Source: Rhodococcus qingshengii
Lineage (GTDB): Bacteria; Actinomycetota; Actinomycetes; Mycobacteriales; Mycobacteriaceae
NCBI RefSeq assembly: GCF_021025955.1
Contig: NZ_JAJNCL010000022.1
Coordinates: 1 to 42,895 of the forward strand
Length of the DNA stretch: 42,895 nucleotides
Reading direction: 5' to 3'
The position numbers and the translations under genes were made by a program. Each line of letters opens with the position of its first letter. The stretch's first letter is position 1. Shown piece after piece: positions 31,781 through 40,228 of this stretch. A model generated the notes under the pieces. The model did no database searches and had not been told where the DNA came from. It worked only from the letters and a program-made list of their open reading frames with translations.

Positions 31781-33459
31781 CCGCACCGATTCTCGACAAT
31801 CCGCTCCTGCACGATCAGGAGCTGATGGATCGCATGCAGGCGATCCTCGACGACTCCGAGCGCAAGAAGGAGAACCGCGCTCGACGTCGTCGCAAGCCCG
31901 GACTCATTCGCCTGTGGGACGGCGATATGAACTATCGCGGTCGCGTCTCGGTCGAGTGGGAAATGGCGGTCAAGTGGATCAAGAACAACTCAGGCCCCGG
32001 CCGGATCATCCTGCCCGCCAATCACTATCTCGCCAAGTGGGCGGTCGATCCGTACGGGCGAGCGAAGCAGAACGTCCACATGACCGTCGACAAGGACGGC
32101 GCACGATGGGGCGGGCGGCTACAGCAGGCTCGCCGAGCTGCACCACGCGACGGAAAGAACTTCGTCGAACTGCAGTTCCTCGACGACTACGAGGAGCTCA
32201 AGCATCTTCTCGTCTGGTCGAATCCGTTCCTGCCGGCCATCATCCAGTTTCCACGATCCTTCGTTCTCGCTGGTCCGTCGATCTACATGCTCAAGCTGGC
32301 GCTCTTCCTCAACATCATGCGGATGGAAGGCAACTGGTGGGCGCTTCCTGACGATCCGATGGACCTGGCGCAATGGGGCCAGGGCCTCAATATGTCGAAC
32401 TGGAACATGGTCGTCAAACCTGGCTCATTGCTGGCTGATTCATCGCCGTGGACAGTGCTGTCGAGCCGGTTCAAGTACTGGCATGACATGGCAGAGCCGA
32501 CCCTCGGCGATGCACAGCTCATGGTCACCACCCGGCGATACCTGCAGGGCGACCCTCCTCCGTGGCCAGGCGCGAACTTGCGTCACGGCACGATCGTCTT
32601 CGACGTCGTCAACAAGTCGGACTACTGGGACGAGACCTCGCAGGGCGGCACGATTTGGGACGGACTCAAGCGCACGGTCGTCAACCTCGCGAGCAATATG
32701 GTCGACGAGACACTCGCCGAAGTCATCGACCCCATCGACCCGTACAAGGACGTCACAGGTAGCTCGATCTGGACTTACCCGCGTGCACCGTACGTCGTCT
32801 ACCGCGACGGCCGGATCTCCGGCATGGAAGTCTCCGACTGGTGCCACAAGCACGGTGGCTCTGTCCAGATGGTTGTCGGTGGTCACTCGTTCCCGGGCGT
32901 CGACGAGGGAATGTCGGCGGCGATCCAGCTCGGGCTCAACAACCTTGGGCAGCTGATATTTCAGCCGACGCTCGGCACGATTGCCGATACGTTCCTCAAG
33001 CCGATTTACAGCGGGACTGTAGCAGCGTGGGTTTCGGTGAAAAGTCCTGTGCGAGCATTGAAATACGGGTGGTCGCACTACCAAGAGGACATCGTCGAGG
33101 GCGGCGATCGTGCGTACACGCTCAGCTCGATCATGAAGATTCGTGAAGGCTTCTGGAAGTCTCGCCCTCGCATCACACACCGCATGGAACTCGCCGACGG
33201 CCGGCCTTATCTCATTGGCGACAACGGGCAAGGTCACTTCTTTCTCGGTGACCGGATCGGCTCGACACTTAAGGATGTCGGCAAGCGCGGCCAGATCTAC
33301 GTCGAGCAAGTCGCCGAAATCGAACTCGTCTGCGATCGCGGCCAAAACAATTGGAACGCCACGACCGGCGAACCGGAAGACCTCGAATCACCAACCGCGC
33401 GAGGCTTGCGTCAAATCGCCAACCTCGCTGGCGCAGCACATGACCTAGGAGTGATCTGA
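31777..33459 (+). CDS. Minor tail protein, ReqiPepy6 Gp37-like
   Basis: A 560-residue baseplate/tip protein. LIRLWDGDMNYRGRVSVEWE near the N-terminus, RIILPANHYLAKWAVDP, DPPPWPGANLRHGTIVFDVV, and ARGLRQIANLAGAAHDLGVI at the end fit the Siphovirus ReqiPepy6 Gp37-like family, named after a Rhodococcus phage. This is the Tal-type position after Dit. It starts by ATGA overlap. Confidence 0.8.
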   Translation: MTAPILDNPLLHDQELMDRMQAILDDSERKKENRARRRRKPGLIRLWDGDMNYRGRVSVEWEMAVKWIKNNSGPGRIILPANHYLAKWAVDPYGRAKQNVHMTVDKDGARWGGRLQQARRAAPRDGKNFVELQFLDDYEELKHLLVWSNPFLPAIIQFPRSFVLAGPSIYMLKLALFLNIMRMEGNWWALPDDPMDLAQWGQGLNMSNWNMVVKPGSLLADSSPWTVLSSRFKYWHDMAEPTLGDAQLMVTTRRYLQGDPPPWPGANLRHGTIVFDVVNKSDYWDETSQGGTIWDGLKRTVVNLASNMVDETLAEVIDPIDPYKDVTGSSIWTYPRAPYVVYRDGRISGMEVSDWCHKHGGSVQMVVGGHSFPGVDEGMSAAIQLGLNNLGQLIFQPTLGTIADTFLKPIYSGTVAAWVSVKSPVRALKYGWSHYQEDIVEGGDRAYTLSSIMKIREGFWKSRPRITHRMELADGRPYLIGDNGQGHFFLGDRIGSTLKDVGKRGQIYVEQVAEIELVCDRGQNNWNATTGEPEDLESPTARGLRQIANLAGAAHDLGVI

Positions 33460-33460
33460 C

Positions 33461-33904
33461 ATGGCAATCCCCACCCAGGCAACCGCCGACATGGATGACC
33501 CCGAAGAGCATGTTCTCTGGGCACTGATGGGCTCGATCACCACCCCAGACGGCGACGCTCTGATCACCACCGAAGAGTGCCTGCGCAAGACGTCACGGAT
33601 CTTGACTGAGGCAGGGTTCCGACACGTTCCAGAGCTGCAAGTCAGGAAACAGATCATTCCCGGTGGAATGGAGTCGGTGCACTGGATGGGCGTCGGAGCG
33701 GTCGAGTGGGTCGACATCGACACTCCCGATCCCGAGGTGGCACTGGCGCCTGTCAGCGACGCCATCGACCTCGACGCCATGTCGGGGTCCGACCTAATCC
33801 GCCTGGCAGAACGACTACAGGAACGCGGCGTCATCCGGCCGCCTGAAGAGGGTGCGCCGACTGAGGATGTCGCGCAGGTGCGCACGATCGAGGTGGATTA
33901 CTGA
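33461..33904 (+). CDS. Minor tail region protein (phage gene 29 family)
   Basis: A 147-residue protein with DDPEEHVLWALMGSITTPDG near the start, the signature of the actinophage gene 29 (DUF2744) family, and a central VPELQVRKQIIPGG. The family occurs next to Gp37-like tail proteins; its exact role is not known. Its stop overlaps the next start (TGATG). Confidence 0.7.
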   Translation: MAIPTQATADMDDPEEHVLWALMGSITTPDGDALITTEECLRKTSRILTEAGFRHVPELQVRKQIIPGGMESVHWMGVGAVEWVDIDTPDPEVALAPVSDAIDLDAMSGSDLIRLAERLQERGVIRPPEEGAPTEDVAQVRTIEVDY

Positions 33905-34761
33905 TGGGCGTCGCACCAGACAGGCCGTATCCCGACAATGCGTACGGCAAGCGCGGCACGATGCGCGGCTTCCAGGACATTGACGAGGCCGAGGCCAAGC
34001 GCCGGATGCGAAAGCCGATCGACGACGCGAACAACACCGCACACGGCAAGTTGTTCGGTGGATTGTTCTCTGGTTTCAGTGGATTCGGTTCACTTCTAGA
34101 AAACCTCGCAACAGCGTTCTTCGGAAGCGGGCCATTCGATCCGTCGTCGGCGCTTGGCCGGATCAGCGACAAGTCGATGGCCGACGCCGCAAAGATCGTC
34201 GACATGCAGAACCGAACCCAGATACTGGAGGGCATCATCGGGTACGGCTCGTGGGTAGCATCTCAGAATCTGTTTTTGTCGATCGACCAAAACAACGCCG
34301 GCGCGCGGACGATGTCGTTCGATCGTCAAGTCGGACCGAGCGTCGGCGTCACTCTGGTACCCGATTCGGCGTTGGCAGGCAAGAAAGTTCAACGTCTCGA
34401 CTCACAAGGCCTGTGGCAAGTATTGGCACAGACCCGTTCACGGAGAACGATCTACTCCGGGACGGCGAAGGTGTACATGGACATCGTCGTCAAGGACCCC
34501 AGCGGGAACGAGCACTACCGGAGATCGATGGATCAGTCCGCGATCTCCAGTGAGGGCGGCGACGGCGAGATCACGTTGACAAACAACGTGTTTTTCACCG
34601 TGCCGGGGCCTGGTTACACCGTCCGGGTGGACCTGTTCTCCGGACAGTGGCGCTGGTTCTACGGCGGCTCCCAGTGGTCCGGACTGAGCATTCTCAAACA
34701 CTCGTCAGAGGTGCAAAACCCAGGGACGGTCGACCCAGGTACCCCACCCGTCGCAGGCTAG
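33904..34761 (+). CDS. Minor tail protein
   Basis: A 285-residue protein. The first 90 residues include a Gly/Phe-rich helix (GGLFSGFSGFGSLLENLATA) often seen in actinophage minor tail proteins. Residues about 110-270 read as a beta-sandwich (RTIYSGTAKVYMDIVVKDPS, GPGYTVRVDLFSGQWRWFYG), perhaps a carbohydrate-binding or tip-associated domain. Position supports a tail-tip role. Confidence 0.65.
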   Translation: MGVAPDRPYPDNAYGKRGTMRGFQDIDEAEAKRRMRKPIDDANNTAHGKLFGGLFSGFSGFGSLLENLATAFFGSGPFDPSSALGRISDKSMADAAKIVDMQNRTQILEGIIGYGSWVASQNLFLSIDQNNAGARTMSFDRQVGPSVGVTLVPDSALAGKKVQRLDSQGLWQVLAQTRSRRTIYSGTAKVYMDIVVKDPSGNEHYRRSMDQSAISSEGGDGEITLTNNVFFTVPGPGYTVRVDLFSGQWRWFYGGSQWSGLSILKHSSEVQNPGTVDPGTPPVAG

Positions 34762-34786
34762 CGCCGACCCAAAAATAGGAGTAATC

Positions 34787-35560
34787 ATGACCTTTCGAAC
34801 CGCATACGGCAACACTCGCTCCGAGAACGGTTGGCGCATGTGCAACCGCGACGCCTGCGAACGCATCCTCATTCCCGGCGCCGACAATCAATTCCTCGCC
34901 GCGATGATCGTCCGCTCCGGACCATCCGAAATCGTCCTCCGCGCATGGGCGATCTGGTACCACCGCAACGTCGAACGGCTCGACCTGTTCAAATCCGGCG
35001 TCGGCGACGACTGGGGGTGGTCCGCCGTCAACGACGTCGCGAACTCGAACCACCTCTCCGGCACAGCACTCGACTTCAACGCCGTGCAGTACCCGTGGGG
35101 TCAACGCACGATGCCCACCAGCCGCAAACAGAAGATCCGCGAAGGCTTGAACCTGTTCGAGAACAACATCTTCTGGGGCGCCGACTGGTCCCGCGCCGAC
35201 GAGATGCACTACCAACTCAACGGAGGAACAGCCTCCGGCGACGGCGCATCCGCGAAACTGGTTGCGTTCGCGCAGCGCCTCGAAGGCGGCTATCTCGGTC
35301 TTCTCGCTGGCACGACGGTCCCGCCGATCATCCCGAAGCCCGTGGCACGTCCAACGTTGCGCCGCGGCACCACCGGCGGCGACGTGACTTATCTCCAGAG
35401 CCTGCTCAATCGCATGTTCGCGAGCTACTCCAAACTCGCGGTCGACGGAGACTTCGGAGCCGCCACCGAATCGGTCGTGCGCGAGGTTCAGCGGCGATCC
35501 GGGCTCGCAGTCGACGGCATCGTCGGCCCGGACACCTGGCGAGCGGTGGGGGTCAAATGA
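34787..35560 (+). CDS. Endolysin: M15-type peptidase with peptidoglycan-binding domain
   Basis: A 257-residue lysis enzyme. The zinc ligands of an M15 (VanY/L-Ala-D-Glu type) peptidase are visible: H89 and D96 in SNHLSGTALDFN and H141 in DEMHYQL. Residues about 187-257 form a PG_binding_1 domain (LRRGTTGGDVTYLQSLLNRM, AVDGDFGAATESVVREVQRR, DGIVGPDTWRAVG). It cuts peptide cross-links of the cell wall at the end of infection. There is no signal peptide, so export depends on the holin. AGGAG precedes the ATG. No LysB-type mycolyl esterase is seen in the window. Confidence 0.9.
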   Translation: MTFRTAYGNTRSENGWRMCNRDACERILIPGADNQFLAAMIVRSGPSEIVLRAWAIWYHRNVERLDLFKSGVGDDWGWSAVNDVANSNHLSGTALDFNAVQYPWGQRTMPTSRKQKIREGLNLFENNIFWGADWSRADEMHYQLNGGTASGDGASAKLVAFAQRLEGGYLGLLAGTTVPPIIPKPVARPTLRRGTTGGDVTYLQSLLNRMFASYSKLAVDGDFGAATESVVREVQRRSGLAVDGIVGPDTWRAVGVK

Positions 35561-35685
35561 TCGCCCTCTCGATCGCTGCAGTCACCGTCGGCGGTGCGGG
35601 AGTAATCCTCTGGGCCGCTTGGCGATGGGCGCGCGGCTACGACTCCATCACTCAATCTGACCGCTACGAACGAAGGAATTACTGA
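35557..35685 (+). CDS. Small single-span membrane protein in lysis cassette
   Basis: MIALSIAAVTVGGAGVILWA, a 42-residue protein with one N-terminal membrane segment and a basic, polar tail. The start overlaps the endolysin stop (ATGA), and the holin starts two bases after its stop. It may be an accessory to the holin or an antiholin; this is inference from position. Confidence 0.55.
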   Translation: MIALSIAAVTVGGAGVILWAAWRWARGYDSITQSDRYERRNY

Positions 35686-35686
35686 C

Positions 35687-35914
35687 ATGAGTATTTTCAC
35701 CACATCCAAATTTTGGGCAGACTCCGCCGAGCGTGCGGTCAAGACCGCCGCACAGTCCGCGCTCGGCGTCCTCGGCGCCGGTGCACTCGGTGTCCTTGAA
35801 GTCGACTGGGCCAACGTCGGCTCCGTCGCCGCACTTGCCACCGTCGTCTCACTGCTGACATCCATCGCATCTGGCAGTAAGGGCGACCCCAACTCTGCCA
35901 GCCTTGTCGACTGA
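35687..35914 (+). CDS. Holin (r1t-like)
   Basis: A 75-residue protein with FWADSAERAVKTAAQSALGV and DWANVGSVAALATVVSLLTS followed by IASG. This is the pattern of r1t-type holins, with two hydrophobic segments. It makes membrane holes that release the endolysin. GAAGGAATTACTGAC before the ATG contains a fair ribosome site. Confidence 0.85.
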   Translation: MSIFTTSKFWADSAERAVKTAAQSALGVLGAGALGVLEVDWANVGSVAALATVVSLLTSIASGSKGDPNSASLVD

Positions 35915-35941
35915 CCCACTGACCCAGTTAGGGGGCCAGTG

Positions 35942-36346
35942 ATGGTCCGTCGAATTGCACTGGCCTCGCTGGGTATCTCCTCGATCGTGCGGGGGTCGTC
36001 GTATGTTGGCCCCCGCTCGCCCGAGTTCACGCCCGCACAGCTCGCGTTTCTCGATCAAGTAATCCCGCTGTCCTGGTATGCAATCGGCTGGATGGCCACC
36101 GGATCAATCGCACTCGTCGCACTGGTGTGTCGACGACTTCAACCCATCGGCTTCGGATTCGCAATCGGCTTCAATTTCCTTTGGGCGCTCAGCTATTCTG
36201 CGGCTTGGATATGGCTCCATGTCCCCCGCGCCTACGTTTCGGCGGCCAGCTACTTCGTGATCGCCGCCCTCGCGTTGTGTGTCGCAGCCATGGCCGAGCG
36301 GCAGCACCCACCCGACTTTCCGCAGGGGGTGACATGTCGCCGATGA
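35942..36346 (+). CDS. Polytopic membrane protein in lysis cassette
   Basis: A 134-residue protein with three membrane segments (SWYAIGWMATGSIALVALVC; FGFAIGFNFLWALSYSAAWI; SYFVIAALALCVAAMA). AGGGGG precedes it; GTG 35939 is an alternative start. Three-span proteins next to holins are frequent in Rhodococcus and Gordonia phages and may regulate lysis. Its end overlaps the next gene by 13 bases. Confidence 0.65.
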   Translation: MVRRIALASLGISSIVRGSSYVGPRSPEFTPAQLAFLDQVIPLSWYAIGWMATGSIALVALVCRRLQPIGFGFAIGFNFLWALSYSAAWIWLHVPRAYVSAASYFVIAALALCVAAMAERQHPPDFPQGVTCRR

Positions 36347-36678
36347 CCATGACCCTCGGCGGCATCGTGGGCGTCATCCTCGCGGGAATCTTCGGCTACC
36401 TCGGCGCTCGACTCGCACGAGCGTCGTCACGAGAATCGAACACCACCGACAACTGGTCGGAAATGTTCAAAGCCAACGAGGCGCAACTCGCACGTATGGA
36501 CACGCGAATCACTCAGCAGGACGAGCGGATCAACCGTCTCGAATCAATGCTCCGTGACGAACAGAAGCGTTTCCGGTTGGCCATCATGTTCATCCGAGAC
36601 CTGTTGCGCTGGATAGAACATCACGTGCCGGGTCAACAGCCGCCCGCCGTTCCCGACTCACTGAAAGAGGAGGTGTGA
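36334..36678 (+). CDS. Single-span coiled-coil membrane protein in lysis cassette
   Basis: A 114-residue protein with one N-terminal membrane helix (GGIVGVILAGIFGYLGARLA) and a charged coiled-coil region (EAQLARMDTRITQQDERINR, LESMLRDEQKR). The form is like spanin-type or LydB-like lysis accessory proteins. The role is suggested by neighbourhood only. Confidence 0.6.
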   Translation: MSPMTMTLGGIVGVILAGIFGYLGARLARASSRESNTTDNWSEMFKANEAQLARMDTRITQQDERINRLESMLRDEQKRFRLAIMFIRDLLRWIEHHVPGQQPPAVPDSLKEEV

Positions 36679-36681
36679 CCG

Positions 36682-38739
36682 ATGGTCGCACTCAAGATCA
36701 ACCTCGCCGACATCGGCGGGCGGCCAGTCTCGTCGACGCGCGCTGTGTTTCTCTCGGCACCAGCGCATCGTCCGTCCGTGTCGGTTGACGGTCGCGTCAT
36801 CACAACGACTCCGTACCCCGTCGACGTCGTGGCCGGACTCGCAACAGTCACCGTCGAACCCGGTGAACTCGTCGTCGAGATCCGCGGCGGGCTGGCCGAT
36901 TCCAGACCCAAGCGCATATCGGTTCCGAGCGGCGTCGAGGAGGTGACACTGCAGGATCTCCTCGAATCGGCATACGTGTACGAACCGCCGGTCGTCTCCC
37001 TCGTCAAGCAGTACCTCGACGACACCAAAGCCGCACGCGACACCGCCGTCACAGCCGCCGAGAGCGTCGGGAATATTGCCGACGACGTCGCACAGATCGC
37101 CGAAGACCGGGCGGCGGCCGAGTTGGCGCGCGACGAAGCGCGGGACTCAGCCGAAGATGCAAGCGAATCTCGCGGCCTCGCGGCAGTTGCTGCCGTATCG
37201 GCGGGCGATTCGTCAACGCTGGCCGGTCAGCATGAAACCGCCGCCGCTGGCCACGCGAGCAACGCGTCGAGCAGCGCTTTGGCAGCCGATCAATCCGAAT
37301 CAGCTGCCGCGCAACACAAGGTCAATGCCGAGACTGCCGCTGATCTAGCAGTCCAGACCGCCGCGGGCATCCAGGATGTTGCCGCTGACGCCGCGCAGGT
37401 CACAGCAGACCGACAAGCAGTCGAGTCGGCGGCCTCCTCGGTTGCGGCCGATCGACAAACAGTCACCGACGCACGCGGCGTAGTGGTCACAGCGAAGGAC
37501 GACGTCGAACAGGTTAACCTCGATGTCCATCAGACGAAGACCAGCATCGAGAACACGGCCAACCTCGTCGACCAAACTCTCGAGCAATACGGCGCCCAGT
37601 TTGTCTCCGAACGCGAACTGTCACAAAAGGCCGTGACGGACGCGACGACGCAAGCTCAGCGCGCAGAAAACGCAGCCGAAGGCATCATCGCAGGCTCCGT
37701 GCTCGACAATGCGGTTACGACACCGAAGCTCGCCGACGAGGCGGTCACAAAGGCAAAGACCTCGCCCGGCGTGCAGACCTCGCTCGGCAAAGCGGACACG
37801 TCGGTGCAGGAAGGCGACTCGCGGTTGACCAACGCCCGCCCTCCGACCGCCCACTCCCACGCCGTCGCAGATGTCACCGGTCTACAAGGCGCACTCGACG
37901 GCAAAGCGCCGACAACGCACACGCACACTGAAGGTCAAGTCACCGGACTGACGGCGAAACTCTCCACGAAGGCAGATCTCGACGGCGCGGGCAAGATCCT
38001 CGCCGCACAGATCCCAGCCGTCGCCCTGACCGACTTCCTTGGCGCGGTCGGAAGTCAGGCCGCGATGCTCGCCCTCGTAGGGGAACGTGGCGACTGGTGC
38101 ACTCGCACGGATCGCGGCACCGACTGGCAACTCATCGCCGAGCCGTCGTCCACGCTGGCCAACTGGCGCGAAAAGACCTACCCCGCTTCCCCGGTCTCGT
38201 CGGTGAATGGCCGGACGGGAGCGGTCGACACGTCCTCGGCCGACATCACCGATGCCACCACCGTGGGCCGCAACGTCATCAAAGCCGCCAACGCTGCGGC
38301 CGTCCGTACGGCAATTGGCGTCGATGCACCCACCGATACACGAACCCCGGCACCGAATTCCGTGACCGTCGCGACGATGGCTTCGGCCGCGAAGCAAGAC
38401 ACTCTCCGATTCGGACTCTGGTCGGACACCCGCAAGGTCGGAATCGGCGACGGATTCGCACCCGATGGCTGGGAGTTCACATACCCGGTCACCGTGACCG
38501 GGTTCAAGGTGCAGCTCGGCACGGCCGACGCATCGGGTGCTTCGACTGTGATTCAGATGCAGAAGAACGCGGTCGACGTCGCCAGCGCGAGCGTCAGCAT
38601 TGTGGCCGGAGCGCGCACAGGTTCTGCGACAGGAACATTCGCGTTCGCGGCCGGAGACGTCCTGACGTTCAGTCAGACCGCTGCTGGAACGACGCCAGGT
38701 AAGCGAGCGTCGATCATCTTGTCGATGACGAGGACCTGA
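36682..38739 (+). CDS. Tail fibre with long coiled-coil stalk
   Basis: A 685-residue protein behind GAGGAGG. Residues 1-105 form a beta-rich tail-attachment domain (MVALKINLADIGGRPVSSTR). About 110-350 is an Ala/Asp/Glu/Gln coiled coil. Fibre-type His motifs follow (TAHSHAVADVTGLQGALDGK, TTHTHTEGQVTGLTAKLSTK), then SVNGRTGAV and a beta-rich C-terminal head (about 560-685). Trimeric fibres of this sort make first contact with the host. Confidence 0.8.
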   Translation: MVALKINLADIGGRPVSSTRAVFLSAPAHRPSVSVDGRVITTTPYPVDVVAGLATVTVEPGELVVEIRGGLADSRPKRISVPSGVEEVTLQDLLESAYVYEPPVVSLVKQYLDDTKAARDTAVTAAESVGNIADDVAQIAEDRAAAELARDEARDSAEDASESRGLAAVAAVSAGDSSTLAGQHETAAAGHASNASSSALAADQSESAAAQHKVNAETAADLAVQTAAGIQDVAADAAQVTADRQAVESAASSVAADRQTVTDARGVVVTAKDDVEQVNLDVHQTKTSIENTANLVDQTLEQYGAQFVSERELSQKAVTDATTQAQRAENAAEGIIAGSVLDNAVTTPKLADEAVTKAKTSPGVQTSLGKADTSVQEGDSRLTNARPPTAHSHAVADVTGLQGALDGKAPTTHTHTEGQVTGLTAKLSTKADLDGAGKILAAQIPAVALTDFLGAVGSQAAMLALVGERGDWCTRTDRGTDWQLIAEPSSTLANWREKTYPASPVSSVNGRTGAVDTSSADITDATTVGRNVIKAANAAAVRTAIGVDAPTDTRTPAPNSVTVATMASAAKQDTLRFGLWSDTRKVGIGDGFAPDGWEFTYPVTVTGFKVQLGTADASGASTVIQMQKNAVDVASASVSIVAGARTGSATGTFAFAAGDVLTFSQTAAGTTPGKRASIILSMTRT

Positions 38740-38740
38740 C

Positions 38741-39820
38741 ATGTCGATGTATTGGTTCAACGCCGGTTCGGTTGACCTGCGTCCCCGAATAACCGACTAC
38801 GTCGACACTTTCAACACCACGACATCGACGGCCAATCTCGCGATTCAACTTCCGTCGGGCTCCGTCGGCGACCTTTTGTTGGTGGCTGTGGTCTGGCAGT
38901 CATGGAACCCCCCTGCTCCGCCTGCTGGGTGGACTGTCGCCGCCAACGGCGCTGTTGCTGCGATGAATAGACCGGAGCTGATCATCTACCAGAAGATTCG
39001 CGACGGTTCGGAAGCTGCTACCTTCGCCTTCGGCAATCTCACTACCGTATCGTCCATCGCTGCAAGAGCTTTCAATATCACGAATGCGGGACTGGTCTCG
39101 AACAACTCCAACATTGTGTCCACCGTCTCTGGACCGTCGAGTGCCGTCGTACCGCAAATTGGAAACACAGTGCCGGATTCCCTGATGGTGCGATTCATCG
39201 GCGCAAGGCAAACATCAGCATCCCCGACGCTCTCGCTCACGTGGTCAGCAGGGTGGGAAGGAATGCCAGAAGTTCGGTCGGCAACGTCTATGTGGTCGAC
39301 TCTGGGCGTCGCAACCAAGTCGCTGCCGTCGGTTGCAAGTGAGCCGGACCTGACCGTGCCCGGAAACATGTCCTTCACGCATTCCAGCATTTCGCTACAA
39401 GTCCCACCGAAACTCGCGACGAGCAGTCTCGGCACAGTGATGAAGCGGGCAAAGCTGGCTGCACAGCAGGAGATCCCCAAGAGCACTCCGACAGACCTCG
39501 CTGGTTGGGCGCCAGAGAACGCCCCGAACAATGGGGCATTCTCGTCAGGTGGCCTCGTCGTTGTCGGCGACGGAAAAGCTCTCATCGAAGGCCGCGTCAG
39601 TCGAAATTGGTGGGGAGGAACTCAGCTGATCGAGGTAACTCTCAACGGATTCACCTTCTCCACATTTGCTGGTGGTGGAGCCGAACAGTCGATCACACCG
39701 GTAACCGTGGACCTCCGAGACGGGCAAGTCCTTGGATACAGGATCACGAACTCGGCAAGCCCCGGTGGAGATCTGCAATACAACACCAACACGTACATTC
39801 AGTACACGCCGGTAGCTTGA
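38741..39820 (+). CDS. Minor tail protein, probable receptor-binding
   Basis: A 359-residue beta-rich protein, last of the late genes. The first 215 residues (LPSGSVGDLLLVAVVWQSWN, PPAPPAGWTVAANG, RPELIIYQKI) resemble a repeated actinophage tail domain. Residues about 255-359 (SKSTPTDLAGWAPENAPNN-like region, then VVVGDGKALIEGRVSRNWWG, FTFSTFAGGGAEQSITPVTV) look like a separate jelly-roll-type domain. Placement after the stalked fibre suggests a receptor-binding tip. Confidence 0.65.
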   Translation: MSMYWFNAGSVDLRPRITDYVDTFNTTTSTANLAIQLPSGSVGDLLLVAVVWQSWNPPAPPAGWTVAANGAVAAMNRPELIIYQKIRDGSEAATFAFGNLTTVSSIAARAFNITNAGLVSNNSNIVSTVSGPSSAVVPQIGNTVPDSLMVRFIGARQTSASPTLSLTWSAGWEGMPEVRSATSMWSTLGVATKSLPSVASEPDLTVPGNMSFTHSSISLQVPPKLATSSLGTVMKRAKLAAQQEIPKSTPTDLAGWAPENAPNNGAFSSGGLVVVGDGKALIEGRVSRNWWGGTQLIEVTLNGFTFSTFAGGGAEQSITPVTVDLRDGQVLGYRITNSASPGGDLQYNTNTYIQYTPVA

Positions 39821-39834
39821 TCAAGCAACACGAC

Positions 39835-39880
39835 AAAGCCCCCAACCTCACCGTATTTAGCGGCCGAGGTTGGGGGCTTT
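39835..39880. terminator. Terminator at the end of the late operon
   Basis: A perfect 15-bp stem: AAAGCCCCCAACCTC (39835-39849) with GAGGTTGGGGGCTTT (39866-39880), followed by CTGTCATTT. It ends the tail-fibre transcript. Confidence 0.9.
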
Positions 39881-39895
39881 CTGTCATTTCTGGGT

Positions 39896-39974
39896 GGCCC
39901 ACCAGGTGAAGGGAAATCGGTTCCCCGCGCTGGTGGGGCCGTGCGTGCCTAAGCCGACGAAGGAAGGCGCGCAT
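39896..39974. repeat. Structured two-hairpin module 1
   Basis: First hairpin: GGCCCACCAG (39896-39905) with CTGGTGGGGCC (39930-39940, one bulged G), holding an inner GGGAA/TTCCC stem (39911-39925). Second, directly joined: GTGCGTGCCT (39941-39950) with AGGCGCGCAT (39965-39974), two wobble pairs. No gene is present. Confidence 0.55.
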
Positions 39975-40013
39975 GTCGAATAGCTCCCCAGTCTCGACAC
40001 GCAGTTCTCGGTA

Positions 40014-40087
40014 GCCCGCCCGATCGCTCGTCAGTAGCAACCAGGCGGGCCGTGTGCGCCCAAATCCGACTAAAGAAAAGACGCACA
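40014..40087. repeat. Structured two-hairpin module 2
   Basis: First hairpin: GCCCGCC (40014-40020) with GGCGGGC (40044-40050). Second: TGTGCG (40053-40058) with CGCACA (40082-40087). Its second loop shares a CCGAC-N-AA-R-G pattern with module 1. Confidence 0.5.
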
Positions 40088-40097
40088 GTCCATGGGT

Positions 40098-40167
40098 GGC
40101 CCGCTCGAACTAAATCGGGGGGACTCGTCGAGCGGGCCGGTACGCGTCGCGGGGGGCAACGCGCACC
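40098..40167. repeat. Structured two-hairpin module 3
   Basis: First hairpin: GGCCCGCTCGA (40098-40108) with TCGAGCGGGCC (40128-40138), 11 perfect pairs. Second, directly joined: GGTACGCGT (40139-40147) with ACGCGCACC (40159-40167), 8 of 9 pairs. GGGTGGCCC precedes it as in module 1. Confidence 0.55.
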
Positions 40168-40228
40168 GGGCGATGCTACTGCGCGCCGCGAGCGAATGCA
40201 TATTGGCGGGGCCGAGTTGGTCGTGTGA

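Noticed and set aside
39744..40040. 98-codon minus-strand frame over the tail-fibre end and first hairpin module
   Set aside because: It crosses the late terminator, and its composition is not protein-like. The RNA-like pairing explains the region better.
39896..40167. Type III toxin-antitoxin (ToxIN-like) RNA repeats, or CRISPR repeats
   Set aside because: The units differ in length and sequence, no ToxN-type gene adjoins, and there are no equal spacers or cas genes.
39896..40167. Retron non-coding RNA
   Set aside because: No reverse transcriptase gene is present anywhere in the window.
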